Origin: an uncultured Bacteroidales bacterium
GTDB taxonomy: Bacteria; Bacteroidota; Bacteroidia; Bacteroidales; F082
Assembly (NCBI GenBank): GCA_947303085.1
Contig: CAMYXP010000002.1
Span: forward strand, 62,001 to 126,000
Length of the DNA: 64,000 nucleotides
Reading direction: 5' to 3'
Part shown: piece by piece, positions 9,185-18,179 of the stretch
Layout of the letters: every line of letters begins with the position of its first letter
How positions within the stretch are numbered: the stretch's first letter is position 1
The notes under the pieces: model-generated
What the model saw: only the letters and a program-made list of their open reading frames with translations
What the model was told of the DNA's origin: nothing
The model's database searches: none
Program-made: the position numbers and the translations under genes

Positions 9185-10681
9185 ATGAAAAAATCCCTAA
9201 TATCAATCCTGATAATCACAATAATCCTAGCATTGTTTGCCGTTTCGTGCAATGATGAGAAAGAGACGTTTCGGGAAACGTCTCTACAAACCGAAACCAC
9301 ATTGCAAGAATTCCGCAACGACCATTTCGGGATGTTTATTCATTTCGGTGTGTATTCAAAATTAGGCGGCATCTGGAAAGGCGAAAAAATTCCTTATTAC
9401 GCCGAGCAGATAATGAACCATGCGAGGATTACCATTCCTGAATATGAGGCGGTGGCAAGGGAATTCAACCCTACCGATTTCAACGCTGATGAGATTGTGC
9501 TGCTCGCCAAAAACAACGGCATGAAATATATCGTCTTCACCACGAAGCATCACGACGGATTCTGCATGTTCGACACGCAAACAACTGATTATGATATAGT
9601 TGACTTCACGCCATACGGCAAAGACATCGTGAAAGAGCTCGCCAACGCCTGCCATCGTCATGGGATGAAACTCGGTTTCTACTACTCCCTCCCCGACTGG
9701 CATTTCCCTCACGGAATTCCGCACCTCGATCCGGATTCAACGACAAATTGCACCGAACACGTGAATCAGGTTTATTCGCCTCTCGAGATTATCACGCCCG
9801 AACTTGAAGATTATATCGTGGCTCAAATCACTGAACTGCTCACAAACTACGGCGAAATATACACCATGTGGTTCGATATGGGACTCGTCACCCTCGAACA
9901 GAGCCGCCGTTTCCGCGAGACGGTGAAAAACATTCAGCCTCAATGCCTTATCAACGGCCGCATCATGAACAACATGGGCGATTACATGACTCTTCCCGAC
10001 AACGGCAATATCTCGTCATACGGCGATATCTATTGGGACAACCCAGCATCACTTTATAATTCATGGGGTTACAAATCGTGGATTGAGCGTCCTGAACTTG
10101 GTCAACAGATTGAAACTCAGACTCAACGCCTGCTTACAACAGTCGTTAATGGCGGAAATCTTCTGCTCAACATCGGTCCTGACGGCACCGGTAAAGTCCT
10201 TGATTATGAAAGAGATGTATTAAATGGAATCGGCGATTTCCTGAAAGCACATCCCGATACTTTAGAGCATCTGCAGCCCTGCCCTATCGATTGCATCATC
10301 GGCGTCGGCAAAGACGGTCACATCCCCACTCTGACGCCTCAAGATTGCAAGCCTCACGCCGCCATCGACGGCACCGGCTACATGAGCGTGCAGCCCAATT
10401 CTTGGCTCTCATGGCAACTCGATTCCCAAACCTCCGGTGAATACGATATTTTCATCGTCTATAAACCCGAAAACGACGCCAAAGAATACACTCTCACCTG
10501 CAATGGAGTCTCAACCACACGTGTGCTTCCTGGCGTTGACCGTATGCTGCAGACTTCCTATTTCGGCACCTTATTAATAAAAGAAGGATATAATTATATC
10601 GTTCTCGATCAGGCAGAACGCTGCAATCCGCTCGAGCCGTTGGGATTGGAATTGAATCGTATTATTTTACGTAAACGTTAA
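9185..10681 (+). CDS. Alpha-L-fucosidase (GH29), lipoprotein
   Basis: Lipobox LFAVSC; FGMFIHFGVYS, FTTKHHDGFCMFDT, GFYYSLPDWH, WFDMG. Confidence 0.92.
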   Translation: MKKSLISILIITIILALFAVSCNDEKETFRETSLQTETTLQEFRNDHFGMFIHFGVYSKLGGIWKGEKIPYYAEQIMNHARITIPEYEAVAREFNPTDFNADEIVLLAKNNGMKYIVFTTKHHDGFCMFDTQTTDYDIVDFTPYGKDIVKELANACHRHGMKLGFYYSLPDWHFPHGIPHLDPDSTTNCTEHVNQVYSPLEIITPELEDYIVAQITELLTNYGEIYTMWFDMGLVTLEQSRRFRETVKNIQPQCLINGRIMNNMGDYMTLPDNGNISSYGDIYWDNPASLYNSWGYKSWIERPELGQQIETQTQRLLTTVVNGGNLLLNIGPDGTGKVLDYERDVLNGIGDFLKAHPDTLEHLQPCPIDCIIGVGKDGHIPTLTPQDCKPHAAIDGTGYMSVQPNSWLSWQLDSQTSGEYDIFIVYKPENDAKEYTLTCNGVSTTRVLPGVDRMLQTSYFGTLLIKEGYNYIVLDQAERCNPLEPLGLELNRIILRKR

Positions 10682-10686
10682 TAAAA

Positions 10687-10775
10687 ACAAAAAGATTATT
10701 GGTGTCATTCGCAGAATTACGACTTACCACAGGGTACTGAGAGTAATTCGAGAATGATACCAATAATCTTTTCAA
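10687..10775. repeat. Long imperfect inverted repeat between convergent genes (probable bidirectional terminator)
   Basis: AAAGATTATTGGTGTCATTC...GAATGATACCAATAATCTTTT with inner GAATTAC/GTAATTC. Confidence 0.7.
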
Positions 10776-10805
10776 TCTATAGTCTAAGGTCTAAAGTCTA
10801 ATGTC

Positions 10806-11315
10806 TTACTTCAGCGCTGATGCCTGATGATACTGTCTTGCGCCCAATTCCTTATCGAACATAAACAGTCCGAGGGCGTTGTCGCCGATGGCCTTCAAAG
10901 CCTCGAGGTTCTTGCCTGCCTCTTCCTCTTCTTCAACCTGCTCGTCGACAAACCACACCATGCGGTTCTGTGTTGCATAGTCCTTAGCCTCGATTGCGAG
11001 TTTGTTGATGTTGTGAATCATTTCGGTCACTTTCTTCTCGTGAGCGAGTGTATCTTCAAATGCCTCAACTGGTGATTTCCAATCGGTCTGCACCTTCGCG
11101 ATAGGCTTCAAAACCACGCGTGCGCCACGGCTCTGCATGTATTTGTAGAAAATCATGGCGTGGTCCTGCTCCTCCTTGAACTGGACCTCAAACCAGTTGG
11201 CGATGCCGTCCAAACCCTTCGCACGGAAGTTGGTTCCCATTGATAAATAAAGGTATGCCGACCATAATTCAGCATTAATCTGCGCATTGATAGCGTCTTC
11301 AATCTTCTTGTTCAT
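10806..11315 (-). CDS. ftnA: Ferritin
   Basis: NAQINAELWSAYLYLSMGTNFRAKGLDGIANWFEVQFKEEQDHAM. Confidence 0.93.
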   Translation of the reverse strand: MNKKIEDAINAQINAELWSAYLYLSMGTNFRAKGLDGIANWFEVQFKEEQDHAMIFYKYMQSRGARVVLKPIAKVQTDWKSPVEAFEDTLAHEKKVTEMIHNINKLAIEAKDYATQNRMVWFVDEQVEEEEEAGKNLEALKAIGDNALGLFMFDKELGARQYHQASALK

Positions 11316-11475
11316 AGTGGTAATTTTTAATGTTTTTATTCTAATCTAAACCAAAAATATTCAAATTATTTCATGCAAAATTACACCGATTTTTGAACTT
11401 TGTCAATATTTTTCAAAAAATTTTTCTTTTTTCTCCAAAAATGCTTTAACTTTGTAAGGATAAAATTTTTGAATT

Positions 11476-12975
11476 ATGACAACACTCTCTTCTGCCGACA
11501 AACAGCAACTCGAAGCTTTAGGAATTTCAGCTCAACAAGTTGAAAATCAGATAGTTCAGTTTAAAAACGGATTTGCTTTCAGCGATCTTATCGCACCTGC
11601 TACAATTGGAAAAGGTATCGTCCGTTTCGATGAAAATGAGATAAAAGACCTTGTCAGGCAGTTCGACGAGGACAAAAAATACTACGATATCATCAAATTT
11701 GTGCCTGCTTCGGGCGCGGCGAGCCGAATGTTTAAGGACCTCTACGCCATGAAGCCAGATGCGGTCGAGACTTTTATAAAAGGTATTCATAATTTCGCAT
11801 TTTTCAATGACTTGAAATGCCAGCTTCAAGCTAAGGGCAAGAATATCGAAAAGATGATGGAAAACAAAGAGTATCAAGAGATTGTCGATACCCTGCTCAA
11901 CGCCGACGGCATGAATTACGGCAACCTTCCGAAGGCTTTGTTGAAATTCCACAAATATGGCGATTCTGCTCGTCTCGCGATGGAGGAACATCTCGTGGAA
12001 GCTGCTGAATACAGCAACAACGGCGAGGTGGCGAAGCTGCATTTCACCGTGTCGCAAGAGCATATCGATATCTTTAAGAAGATTGTGAATTACGTGCTGC
12101 CGAAATACGAGAAACAGTTCGGCATAAAGTACAAAATCGGTTTCTCGGTGCAGAAGCCTTCAACCGACACCATCGCCGTCGATATGAACAACGAGCCGTT
12201 CCGCGACAAGGACGGCAAATTGGTGTTCCGTCCGGGCGGTCACGGTGCTTTGATACAGAACCTCAACGACTTACACAAGGAAATCATCTTCATAAAGAAT
12301 ATCGACAACGTGGTTCCCGACCGTTTCAAGGCGACAACTTACGAATATAAAAAGGTGCTTGGCGGCTATCTCTTCCGTCTCCAGCAGCAACAGTTCGAAT
12401 ACCTCGAGATGCTCGACGACGGCAATGTCACCAACGAGGAACTCAACGAAATCACCGCTTTTGCGAAAAACAAGCTGATGATCGACATCCCCGATTTCTT
12501 CAGCACCTACAACGAAATAGAGAAGATCGACTTCCTCTACGGCAAGCTCAACCGCCCGATGCGCGTGTGCGGCATGGTGAAAAACGAGGGCGAGCCTGGC
12601 GGAGGTCCTTATTTCACTCGCAACAGCAGCGACGAGATCTCGCTTCAGATTGTCGAGTCGTCACAGATTGACCACAAAAACGAGAAACAGGAGGCGATGT
12701 TCCGCTCCTCCACCCACTTCAACCCAGTGGATTTGGTCTGCGCCACCCAGGATTTCAAGGGCAACTCGTTCAACCTTCCGGATTACGTTGACCCGGAAAC
12801 CGGCTTCATCTCGATGAAGTCGAAAGACGGTAAAGACCTGAAAGCCATGGAGCTCCCCGGCCTCTGGAACGGCGCCATGGCCGACTGGACCACCATCTTC
12901 GTCGAAGTCCCTATTCTGACGTTCAACCCAGTAAAAACGGTTAATGATTTGCTAAGGGAGACGCATCAAGGATAA
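11476..12975 (+). CDS. DUF4301 family protein
   Basis: KFVPASGAASRMFKDLY...FRPGGHGALIQNLNDL. Confidence 0.85.
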   Translation: MTTLSSADKQQLEALGISAQQVENQIVQFKNGFAFSDLIAPATIGKGIVRFDENEIKDLVRQFDEDKKYYDIIKFVPASGAASRMFKDLYAMKPDAVETFIKGIHNFAFFNDLKCQLQAKGKNIEKMMENKEYQEIVDTLLNADGMNYGNLPKALLKFHKYGDSARLAMEEHLVEAAEYSNNGEVAKLHFTVSQEHIDIFKKIVNYVLPKYEKQFGIKYKIGFSVQKPSTDTIAVDMNNEPFRDKDGKLVFRPGGHGALIQNLNDLHKEIIFIKNIDNVVPDRFKATTYEYKKVLGGYLFRLQQQQFEYLEMLDDGNVTNEELNEITAFAKNKLMIDIPDFFSTYNEIEKIDFLYGKLNRPMRVCGMVKNEGEPGGGPYFTRNSSDEISLQIVESSQIDHKNEKQEAMFRSSTHFNPVDLVCATQDFKGNSFNLPDYVDPETGFISMKSKDGKDLKAMELPGLWNGAMADWTTIFVEVPILTFNPVKTVNDLLRETHQG

Positions 12976-13003
12976 AAATGCACGGTCATGATGCATTTTT
13001 TTG
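12974..13003 (+). terminator. Intrinsic terminator of DUF4301 gene
   Basis: AAAAATGCA-CGGTCATGA-TGCATTTTTTT. Confidence 0.65.
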
Positions 13004-13046
13004 AAATTTTTGCACTGTCGTAATGCAATTTTGCGTATTTTTGCAG

Positions 13047-13147
13047 CGTAAAAAATCGCAGATCGGCTTTTGCATGGATTAACTGCATTTTTACGACTAA
13101 AAACGTGTAGATCGGCTTATGCATGGATTAACTACACGCTTTTTTTA
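13047..13147 (+). ncRNA. Candidate small RNA: two tandem hairpins with near-identical 21-nt loops and terminal T-run
   Basis: -7-like TATTTTTG at 13036-13043; stems CGTAAAAA..GCAG/CTGC.TTTTTACG and CGTGTAG/CTACACG; loops ATCGGCTT[T/A]TGCATGGATTAA; ends CTTTTTTT. Confidence 0.5.
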
Positions 13148-13664
13148 TATACTCCAGGCTGTATTGGACGTTTCGACCATCGCTTTTCTTACCTATCACC
13201 ACTTCAATCGTGAAATTCTTGTAATCTTCCGTTTTACTATTGAATGTATATCTCAGTTTTATCAGCTCAACATAGCGGTTTTTCTTCTGATTACCGTCTT
13301 TAATGTCAAAACTCCTGTAATTCTCATCAAATGGTTTGGCATATTTCAAAACATCGGGTAATTTAAGCACTGCATAAGTCGTTTGCCAATATCGTGTAGC
13401 GTTATTTGATGCTTTCTGAAAGCTTTCCTTCCAAATTATATAGATATTTTCATCAAGAAAATCATTTTTTATGAAGTTATTGCCGTTTAATTTTGACAAC
13501 AAAGCCTTGTAAGCGTCTTTAATTATCTTACGTTTTTCACCACGAATCTCTTTAATAGGATTTGTTGGAATTCTAAACCATAAATTTGTCCCTTGCAAAT
13601 TTGTTTCGATAAAATCAGGTATCTGTGTCATATTCGTAAAAGATTTATAATAATAAAGCGCCAA
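13128..13664 (-). CDS. Hypothetical protein
   Basis: 178-aa ORF; alternative start at 13631 (MTQIPDFIE); no recognised family. Confidence 0.55.
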   Translation of the reverse strand: MALYYYKSFTNMTQIPDFIETNLQGTNLWFRIPTNPIKEIRGEKRKIIKDAYKALLSKLNGNNFIKNDFLDENIYIIWKESFQKASNNATRYWQTTYAVLKLPDVLKYAKPFDENYRSFDIKDGNQKKNRYVELIKLRYTFNSKTEDYKNFTIEVVIGKKSDGRNVQYSLEYIKKACS

Positions 13665-13836
13665 ATATACGACCCTTCAAACGAATTAGTCGTACGAAAA
13701 ACGACTAAGTTTTCAACATCGTTCTAAATAATTGTATTTCAGCCATTTACAAACTGTTTTTGGGAGATTTAATGCTTTTTTAAATGTTAATAAATTTTAA
13801 CATTTGCACTTAACTCATTGAATATAAGTCACATAT

Positions 13837-13915
13837 CGTATCAAGTTCGGACTAATTACTATAGTTTCATTCGAACTTGGTACGAACTTGGTATTAATTT
13901 TGTGCGAACTTGCAA
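13837..13915. repeat. CGAACTTG iteron-like repeats (period 11 bp)
   Basis: CGAACTTGGTA at 13872 and 13883, CGAACTTGCAA at 13905; inverted CGTATCAAGTTCG at 13837-13849. Confidence 0.6.
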
Positions 13916-14050
13916 CCTTGCAAAACATGGAAAAATCATGCATAATCAGGCAAAGAAGCGCATTTAAAACCGAATTTGATTTTCTAAAAAATTTTTATAT
14001 ATTTTTGTTGCGGTTTTAAAATTTAAATCGTTAAACAAAAATAAAAAATT

Positions 14051-14689
14051 ATGGGAAAAATCAGAAAAGGAGTCCTCGGGGGCTTTTCAGGCAAGGTTGG
14101 AACGGTTATCGGTTCCTCATGGAATGGCATCAGCTATATGCGCAGTCTTCCTCAGCATTTCAACGACGCTCGCACGCCGCGGCAGCTTCAGCAACGGGCG
14201 AAATTCAACAAGGCGATGGAGTTTTTGACACCGATTAAAGATTACATTCGTGTCGGTTATAAGACCTATGCTGTAAAGAAGTCGGCTTTCAACGCGGCGG
14301 TTTCGTATGTTGTTAAAAACGCTGTCGGCGGCAGTTATCCTGACGTTGAGATAAATTATTCGCGAGTACTTGTGTCACGTGGCGATTTGACACCGCCGAA
14401 AGATGTCGTTGCCACAATTTCAGAACATTGTGTGACAATAACTTGGACCGATAACAGCGCGGAAGGCTCAGCCAATGCCACCGATTTGTCGATGCCGTTG
14501 GCTTATAATGTTTCAAAAAGCCAGGCAATATTTGAAATCGCAGCCTCCACAAGGTCGAGCAAATCAGTCGCTTTACCCCTTCCCTCCGACTGGATTGGCG
14601 ACACCATTCACCTCTATCTTGGCTTCATCTCTGAGGACGGCATGGAAGTTGCGAATTCGGTTTATTTTGGGAGTGAGATAATGACTTGA
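14051..14689 (+). CDS. DUF6266 family protein
   Basis: MGKIRKGVLGGFSGKVGTVIGSSWNGISYMRSLP...RTPRQLQQRAKF. Confidence 0.85.
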   Translation: MGKIRKGVLGGFSGKVGTVIGSSWNGISYMRSLPQHFNDARTPRQLQQRAKFNKAMEFLTPIKDYIRVGYKTYAVKKSAFNAAVSYVVKNAVGGSYPDVEINYSRVLVSRGDLTPPKDVVATISEHCVTITWTDNSAEGSANATDLSMPLAYNVSKSQAIFEIAASTRSSKSVALPLPSDWIGDTIHLYLGFISEDGMEVANSVYFGSEIMT

Positions 14690-14707
14690 AATGTTTGAAC
14701 GGAGAAA

Positions 14708-14771
14708 GCGAGGTAAATTTTTCTTCCACAAAATTCTTGCACAAGCTAAAAAATTACTAATTTTACCTCGC
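14708..14771. promoter_or_regulatory. 10-bp perfect inverted repeat upstream of WYL regulator (candidate operator)
   Basis: GCGAGGTAAA (14708-14717) and TTTACCTCGC (14762-14771). Confidence 0.45.
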
Positions 14772-14784
14772 AAAAACTCCAACC

Positions 14785-15696
14785 ATGATAGTCGATAAAA
14801 TAAAACGCTACGTCTGGCTGCTCGATACCATCTATCGTGCCGGCGAATCAGGCATCACATTCGATGAAATCAACGAGAAATGGCAACGCTACGACCTTCT
14901 TTCAGATGGCGAGCGTTACCCGAAGCGCACATTCGAGCAACACAAAGAAGAAATCCAGAACACCTTCAACGTCGAGATCTGCTGCGACCGCAAAACCAAT
15001 CGTTATTACATAAATGACCGTGAAGAATTACGAAATCAGAACCTCGTGTTGCGTTGGCTCATCAACACCTTCAATCTCAACAACATCATCGGCCAAAGCA
15101 AAAGCCTGAAAGACCGCATCGGTCTCGAAGACATCCCTGCAAGTCAAGACACGCTAATCGACATCATCGATCTAATGAACAACAGCTGCACTTTCGATAT
15201 GGAATATCAGAAATTTTATTCCGATGAAAAGAAGCTGTACAAAAACATGGAGCCCTACGGAGTCCAAATCTTCCAGCGTCGCTGGTATGTGCTGGCTCGC
15301 AATCCCGAAAACGACACGCTCCACACCTTTGCTCTCGACCGCATCACCAGCCTGCAGAAAAACAGCATCACCTTCCGCATGCCGTCCGATTTCTCCATCA
15401 ACGATTTCTTCAGCGGCTGCTATGGCATCATCAAAGATGAAACCCCAATCCAGCGAGTGGTACTGAAGGCAAACCATTTCCAAGCCCAGTACTTGAAAAC
15501 CTTGCCACTTCATCATTCTCAGAAAATTGTCTCAGACGATGCCGACTACACAGTCTTTTCATACTATATCTGCCCAACCCTCGATTTCAAACAGAAAGTC
15601 CATTCATACATGAGCAACATCGAAGTCCTCGAGCCAGCCTCATTCCGCAAAGAGATTAAGGAAGAAATCGAACTTATGAGAAAAATTTATAAATAA
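14785..15696 (+). CDS. WYL domain-containing transcriptional regulator
   Basis: N-terminal HTH-like region, YGVQIFQRRWYVLARNPENDTLHTFALDRI WYL core. Confidence 0.85.
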   Translation: MIVDKIKRYVWLLDTIYRAGESGITFDEINEKWQRYDLLSDGERYPKRTFEQHKEEIQNTFNVEICCDRKTNRYYINDREELRNQNLVLRWLINTFNLNNIIGQSKSLKDRIGLEDIPASQDTLIDIIDLMNNSCTFDMEYQKFYSDEKKLYKNMEPYGVQIFQRRWYVLARNPENDTLHTFALDRITSLQKNSITFRMPSDFSINDFFSGCYGIIKDETPIQRVVLKANHFQAQYLKTLPLHHSQKIVSDDADYTVFSYYICPTLDFKQKVHSYMSNIEVLEPASFRKEIKEEIELMRKIYK

Positions 15697-15760
15697 TCAT
15701 TGCTTCCACATTGATTTAGCACAAGATAATGGTATTATTGCATTGTAAATTACATGAACC

Positions 15761-16900
15761 ATGAATTATAACGAATTACAAAATTGGCTGGATAATTTGA
15801 AAAAAATCCCAGTGCGACCGCCAAAAAAACGAACGTTGATGGATATCACAGGTATCAAACATCATGAAAATTTGTGGTCAGATATCTACCAATTCTTCTT
15901 CACAATAAATGAAGAACACCTGTTGGGCGATTTATTTATTCGAAGTTTGGAATCACTTATTGGCATAAAGCCTGGATATCTTGAATCGTTTTCTGTTACA
16001 AGAGAATTCTCTGTCAATGAGAAACGAATCGATTTGTTACTTTGTGATAATAGAAACGGTCGAGCCATTATCATTGAGAACAAAGTCAACCATATCTTAA
16101 ACAATGATTTAAACCTGTATTATACCAAAGTCCAAGATAAAGGCTATTCTGATGTTATTGTTATAGTTCTTGGCCTACAGAGATATAATCTAAAACTATA
16201 TAAAAGAGCAAATAAAATCCCAAGTGATAAACTTTTTAGCATAACACATCAGGATTTAATGGTAGAAATCGGTAAAGTATTGCCGGAATACAAAAAAGAT
16301 GCCAATCTTCAACATCTTTATTTGCTGCAGGAATTTTCACAAAACATCACAAACAAAACAAATGACATGAATACTGACGAAATAAACTTCTATTTTAAAG
16401 ATGATAATCGGAAGAAAATCAATCAATTGTCTGAAATCAAAAGGCATGTTATTGAATATATATCTGACTCATTAGAGAACAAAGAGATTCTCAAACCTCT
16501 TCTTCGTAAATATAATCTAGCTCTTGATGTGGATAAATGTAAAAACAACGAATACATTTATTTCCCATATAAAGGATATGATGGACACATCATGATTACT
16601 TTGGTATATGACCGCTTGTGGAATTTCGATAAAAACGGTAGCAGGATACAAGCAATATTGGAAATTCAAGGCGATATGATTGATTGGGTTGAAAAAAATG
16701 AAAGCAACAAATCCATGGAAGGCTTAAAGAAATATCAAAAATTTTGGCATTACAGCAGTTGTGATATTCCGTTTAGCCTTGATGAATTAACCAGCAATTT
16801 TCAAGAAAACCTTTGTAAGAAATTGTCAGATGAGACCATATGTCCAATCTACACAATAGGCTTGGAAATAATTGAAAAACACAAGCTTACTCAAAAATAG
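15761..16900 (+). CDS. PD-(D/E)XK nuclease superfamily protein (PDDEXK_4-like)
   Basis: RIDLLLCDNRNGRAIIIENKVNHILNNDLNLYYTKVQDKGYSDVIVIVL matches the D-xn-ExK core. Confidence 0.8.
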   Translation: MNYNELQNWLDNLKKIPVRPPKKRTLMDITGIKHHENLWSDIYQFFFTINEEHLLGDLFIRSLESLIGIKPGYLESFSVTREFSVNEKRIDLLLCDNRNGRAIIIENKVNHILNNDLNLYYTKVQDKGYSDVIVIVLGLQRYNLKLYKRANKIPSDKLFSITHQDLMVEIGKVLPEYKKDANLQHLYLLQEFSQNITNKTNDMNTDEINFYFKDDNRKKINQLSEIKRHVIEYISDSLENKEILKPLLRKYNLALDVDKCKNNEYIYFPYKGYDGHIMITLVYDRLWNFDKNGSRIQAILEIQGDMIDWVEKNESNKSMEGLKKYQKFWHYSSCDIPFSLDELTSNFQENLCKKLSDETICPIYTIGLEIIEKHKLTQK

Positions 16901-16988
16901 TATTTAGCTTTGTGAATTATTATCAAGTCTTCCACATTCTTTTTGCGGAAGCCTATTCTATTTTTGCCATGTTAAAAAATTGTTTAAC

Positions 16989-17975
16989 ATGGAACTCTCA
17001 AAATACCTCCTCGACAACCCCAGCTCAAGCTTCGACATCCTGAAGCACCTGGTTAATGCATTGCCACAAGATCAGTTAATCGAAATTCGCGACAACACCA
17101 CCAATGAAGATTTGTGGCTTTACACCAACAATCTCATCAATCCCAAACCCGCAAAAGATACTGCAAAACACGTAAACGCTCCGCTCCAACAGCTACTCAA
17201 TGAGTTTACAAATAGCCGAGGTAAACATTTGCAGGCAACACGTCGTGAGATTCAGAAACGGTTCGATGGCCAGTCGTATTCCGACCAAGAGCATATCATC
17301 GAAACTTTCATGAAAAAAGGCACAAAAAACGATGTCGTGTGGTGCTCCAAATACTTTGTCGAAGACTATGCCGACACCGTCACTTATCTGGATCAAACAT
17401 TTGATCTAGTCGGCCAGCTGTTTTGGAAAGACAAATACCTCGACATCGTCAAACGCTATTGGGAAGAAGACATTGAAAACTACAAGCTTCTGAAAGTCAT
17501 CCTCCAGTTCGATTCCATTGAGTATATGAAAGCAAAAATCAATGAACTTGAAAGCTATAGTGATGGAGTTATCGACGACGTGGCCTATCCACAATTACTA
17601 ATCAAAGTCTGCGAAGACAAAAACTATACTCTTCCAAAAGGCAGGCTAACGCCATTCCAAATCGCCTATATCTCAGCTAAAGCCGACCGCTCCATCACTG
17701 AAGAAGAGGCATCTGCATCCCTCCGTTGGGTCATAAACAACGAGTTGAACTGGCATTTTTACTTTATCCGCAATCTCCAAGGCCACATCGTTTTTCGTGA
17801 TTACAAATACAGCACGATTGGGCTCACACTCTGGTCACTCTCAAAGCTCGGCCACACATCAGAAATTATTGCTTTTAATGAATGGATCAAACAAATTGTT
17901 AATAAACTTGAATCCATAAAACACATTGATAGTGAATCAATCAATAAAACTGTTGTTACACTTATCCCAACCTAA
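16989..17975 (+). CDS. Hypothetical protein downstream of WYL/PDDEXK genes
   Basis: ORF with start trimmed to MELSKYLLDNPSS; no recognised family; predominantly helical by eye. Confidence 0.6.
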   Translation: MELSKYLLDNPSSSFDILKHLVNALPQDQLIEIRDNTTNEDLWLYTNNLINPKPAKDTAKHVNAPLQQLLNEFTNSRGKHLQATRREIQKRFDGQSYSDQEHIIETFMKKGTKNDVVWCSKYFVEDYADTVTYLDQTFDLVGQLFWKDKYLDIVKRYWEEDIENYKLLKVILQFDSIEYMKAKINELESYSDGVIDDVAYPQLLIKVCEDKNYTLPKGRLTPFQIAYISAKADRSITEEEASASLRWVINNELNWHFYFIRNLQGHIVFRDYKYSTIGLTLWSLSKLGHTSEIIAFNEWIKQIVNKLESIKHIDSESINKTVVTLIPT

Positions 17976-18084
17976 ACACCAGAATTAAACATTCTCCATA
18001 GTATCATCAAAAAGATACATACTTTAAAAAATAATTGACAACCAAGGATTTTTTGTTTATCTTTGCCCCAGTTATTGAACCATA

Positions 18085-18146
18085 ACTAAAGAGCATCGTA
18101 AAACAAAATACTAATGGGATTGGGAGTTCGCAGAATGGCGAAAGGA
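18085..18146 (+). promoter_or_regulatory. Conserved 62-nt leader element, copy 2
   Basis: 59/62 identical to revcomp of 5074-5135; TATCTTTG -7 box upstream; ends 33 nt before ATG at 18180. Confidence 0.75.
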
Positions 18147-18179
18147 TAACTTATTATTAAAAAATTAAAATAAAAAACT

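Noticed and set aside
11527-12063. 178-aa minus-strand ORF
   Set aside because: Antisense to the DUF4301 gene; no family features.
13058-13135. CRISPR-like pair of repeats with 49-bp period
   Set aside because: Only two units, stems differ compensatorily and no cas genes are present; better explained as tandem RNA hairpins.
14785-17975. Assignment to a named defence system (BREX, CBASS, Zorya and others)
   Set aside because: WYL and PDDEXK_4 alone do not define a known system and no hallmark genes were seen; kept only as a candidate module.
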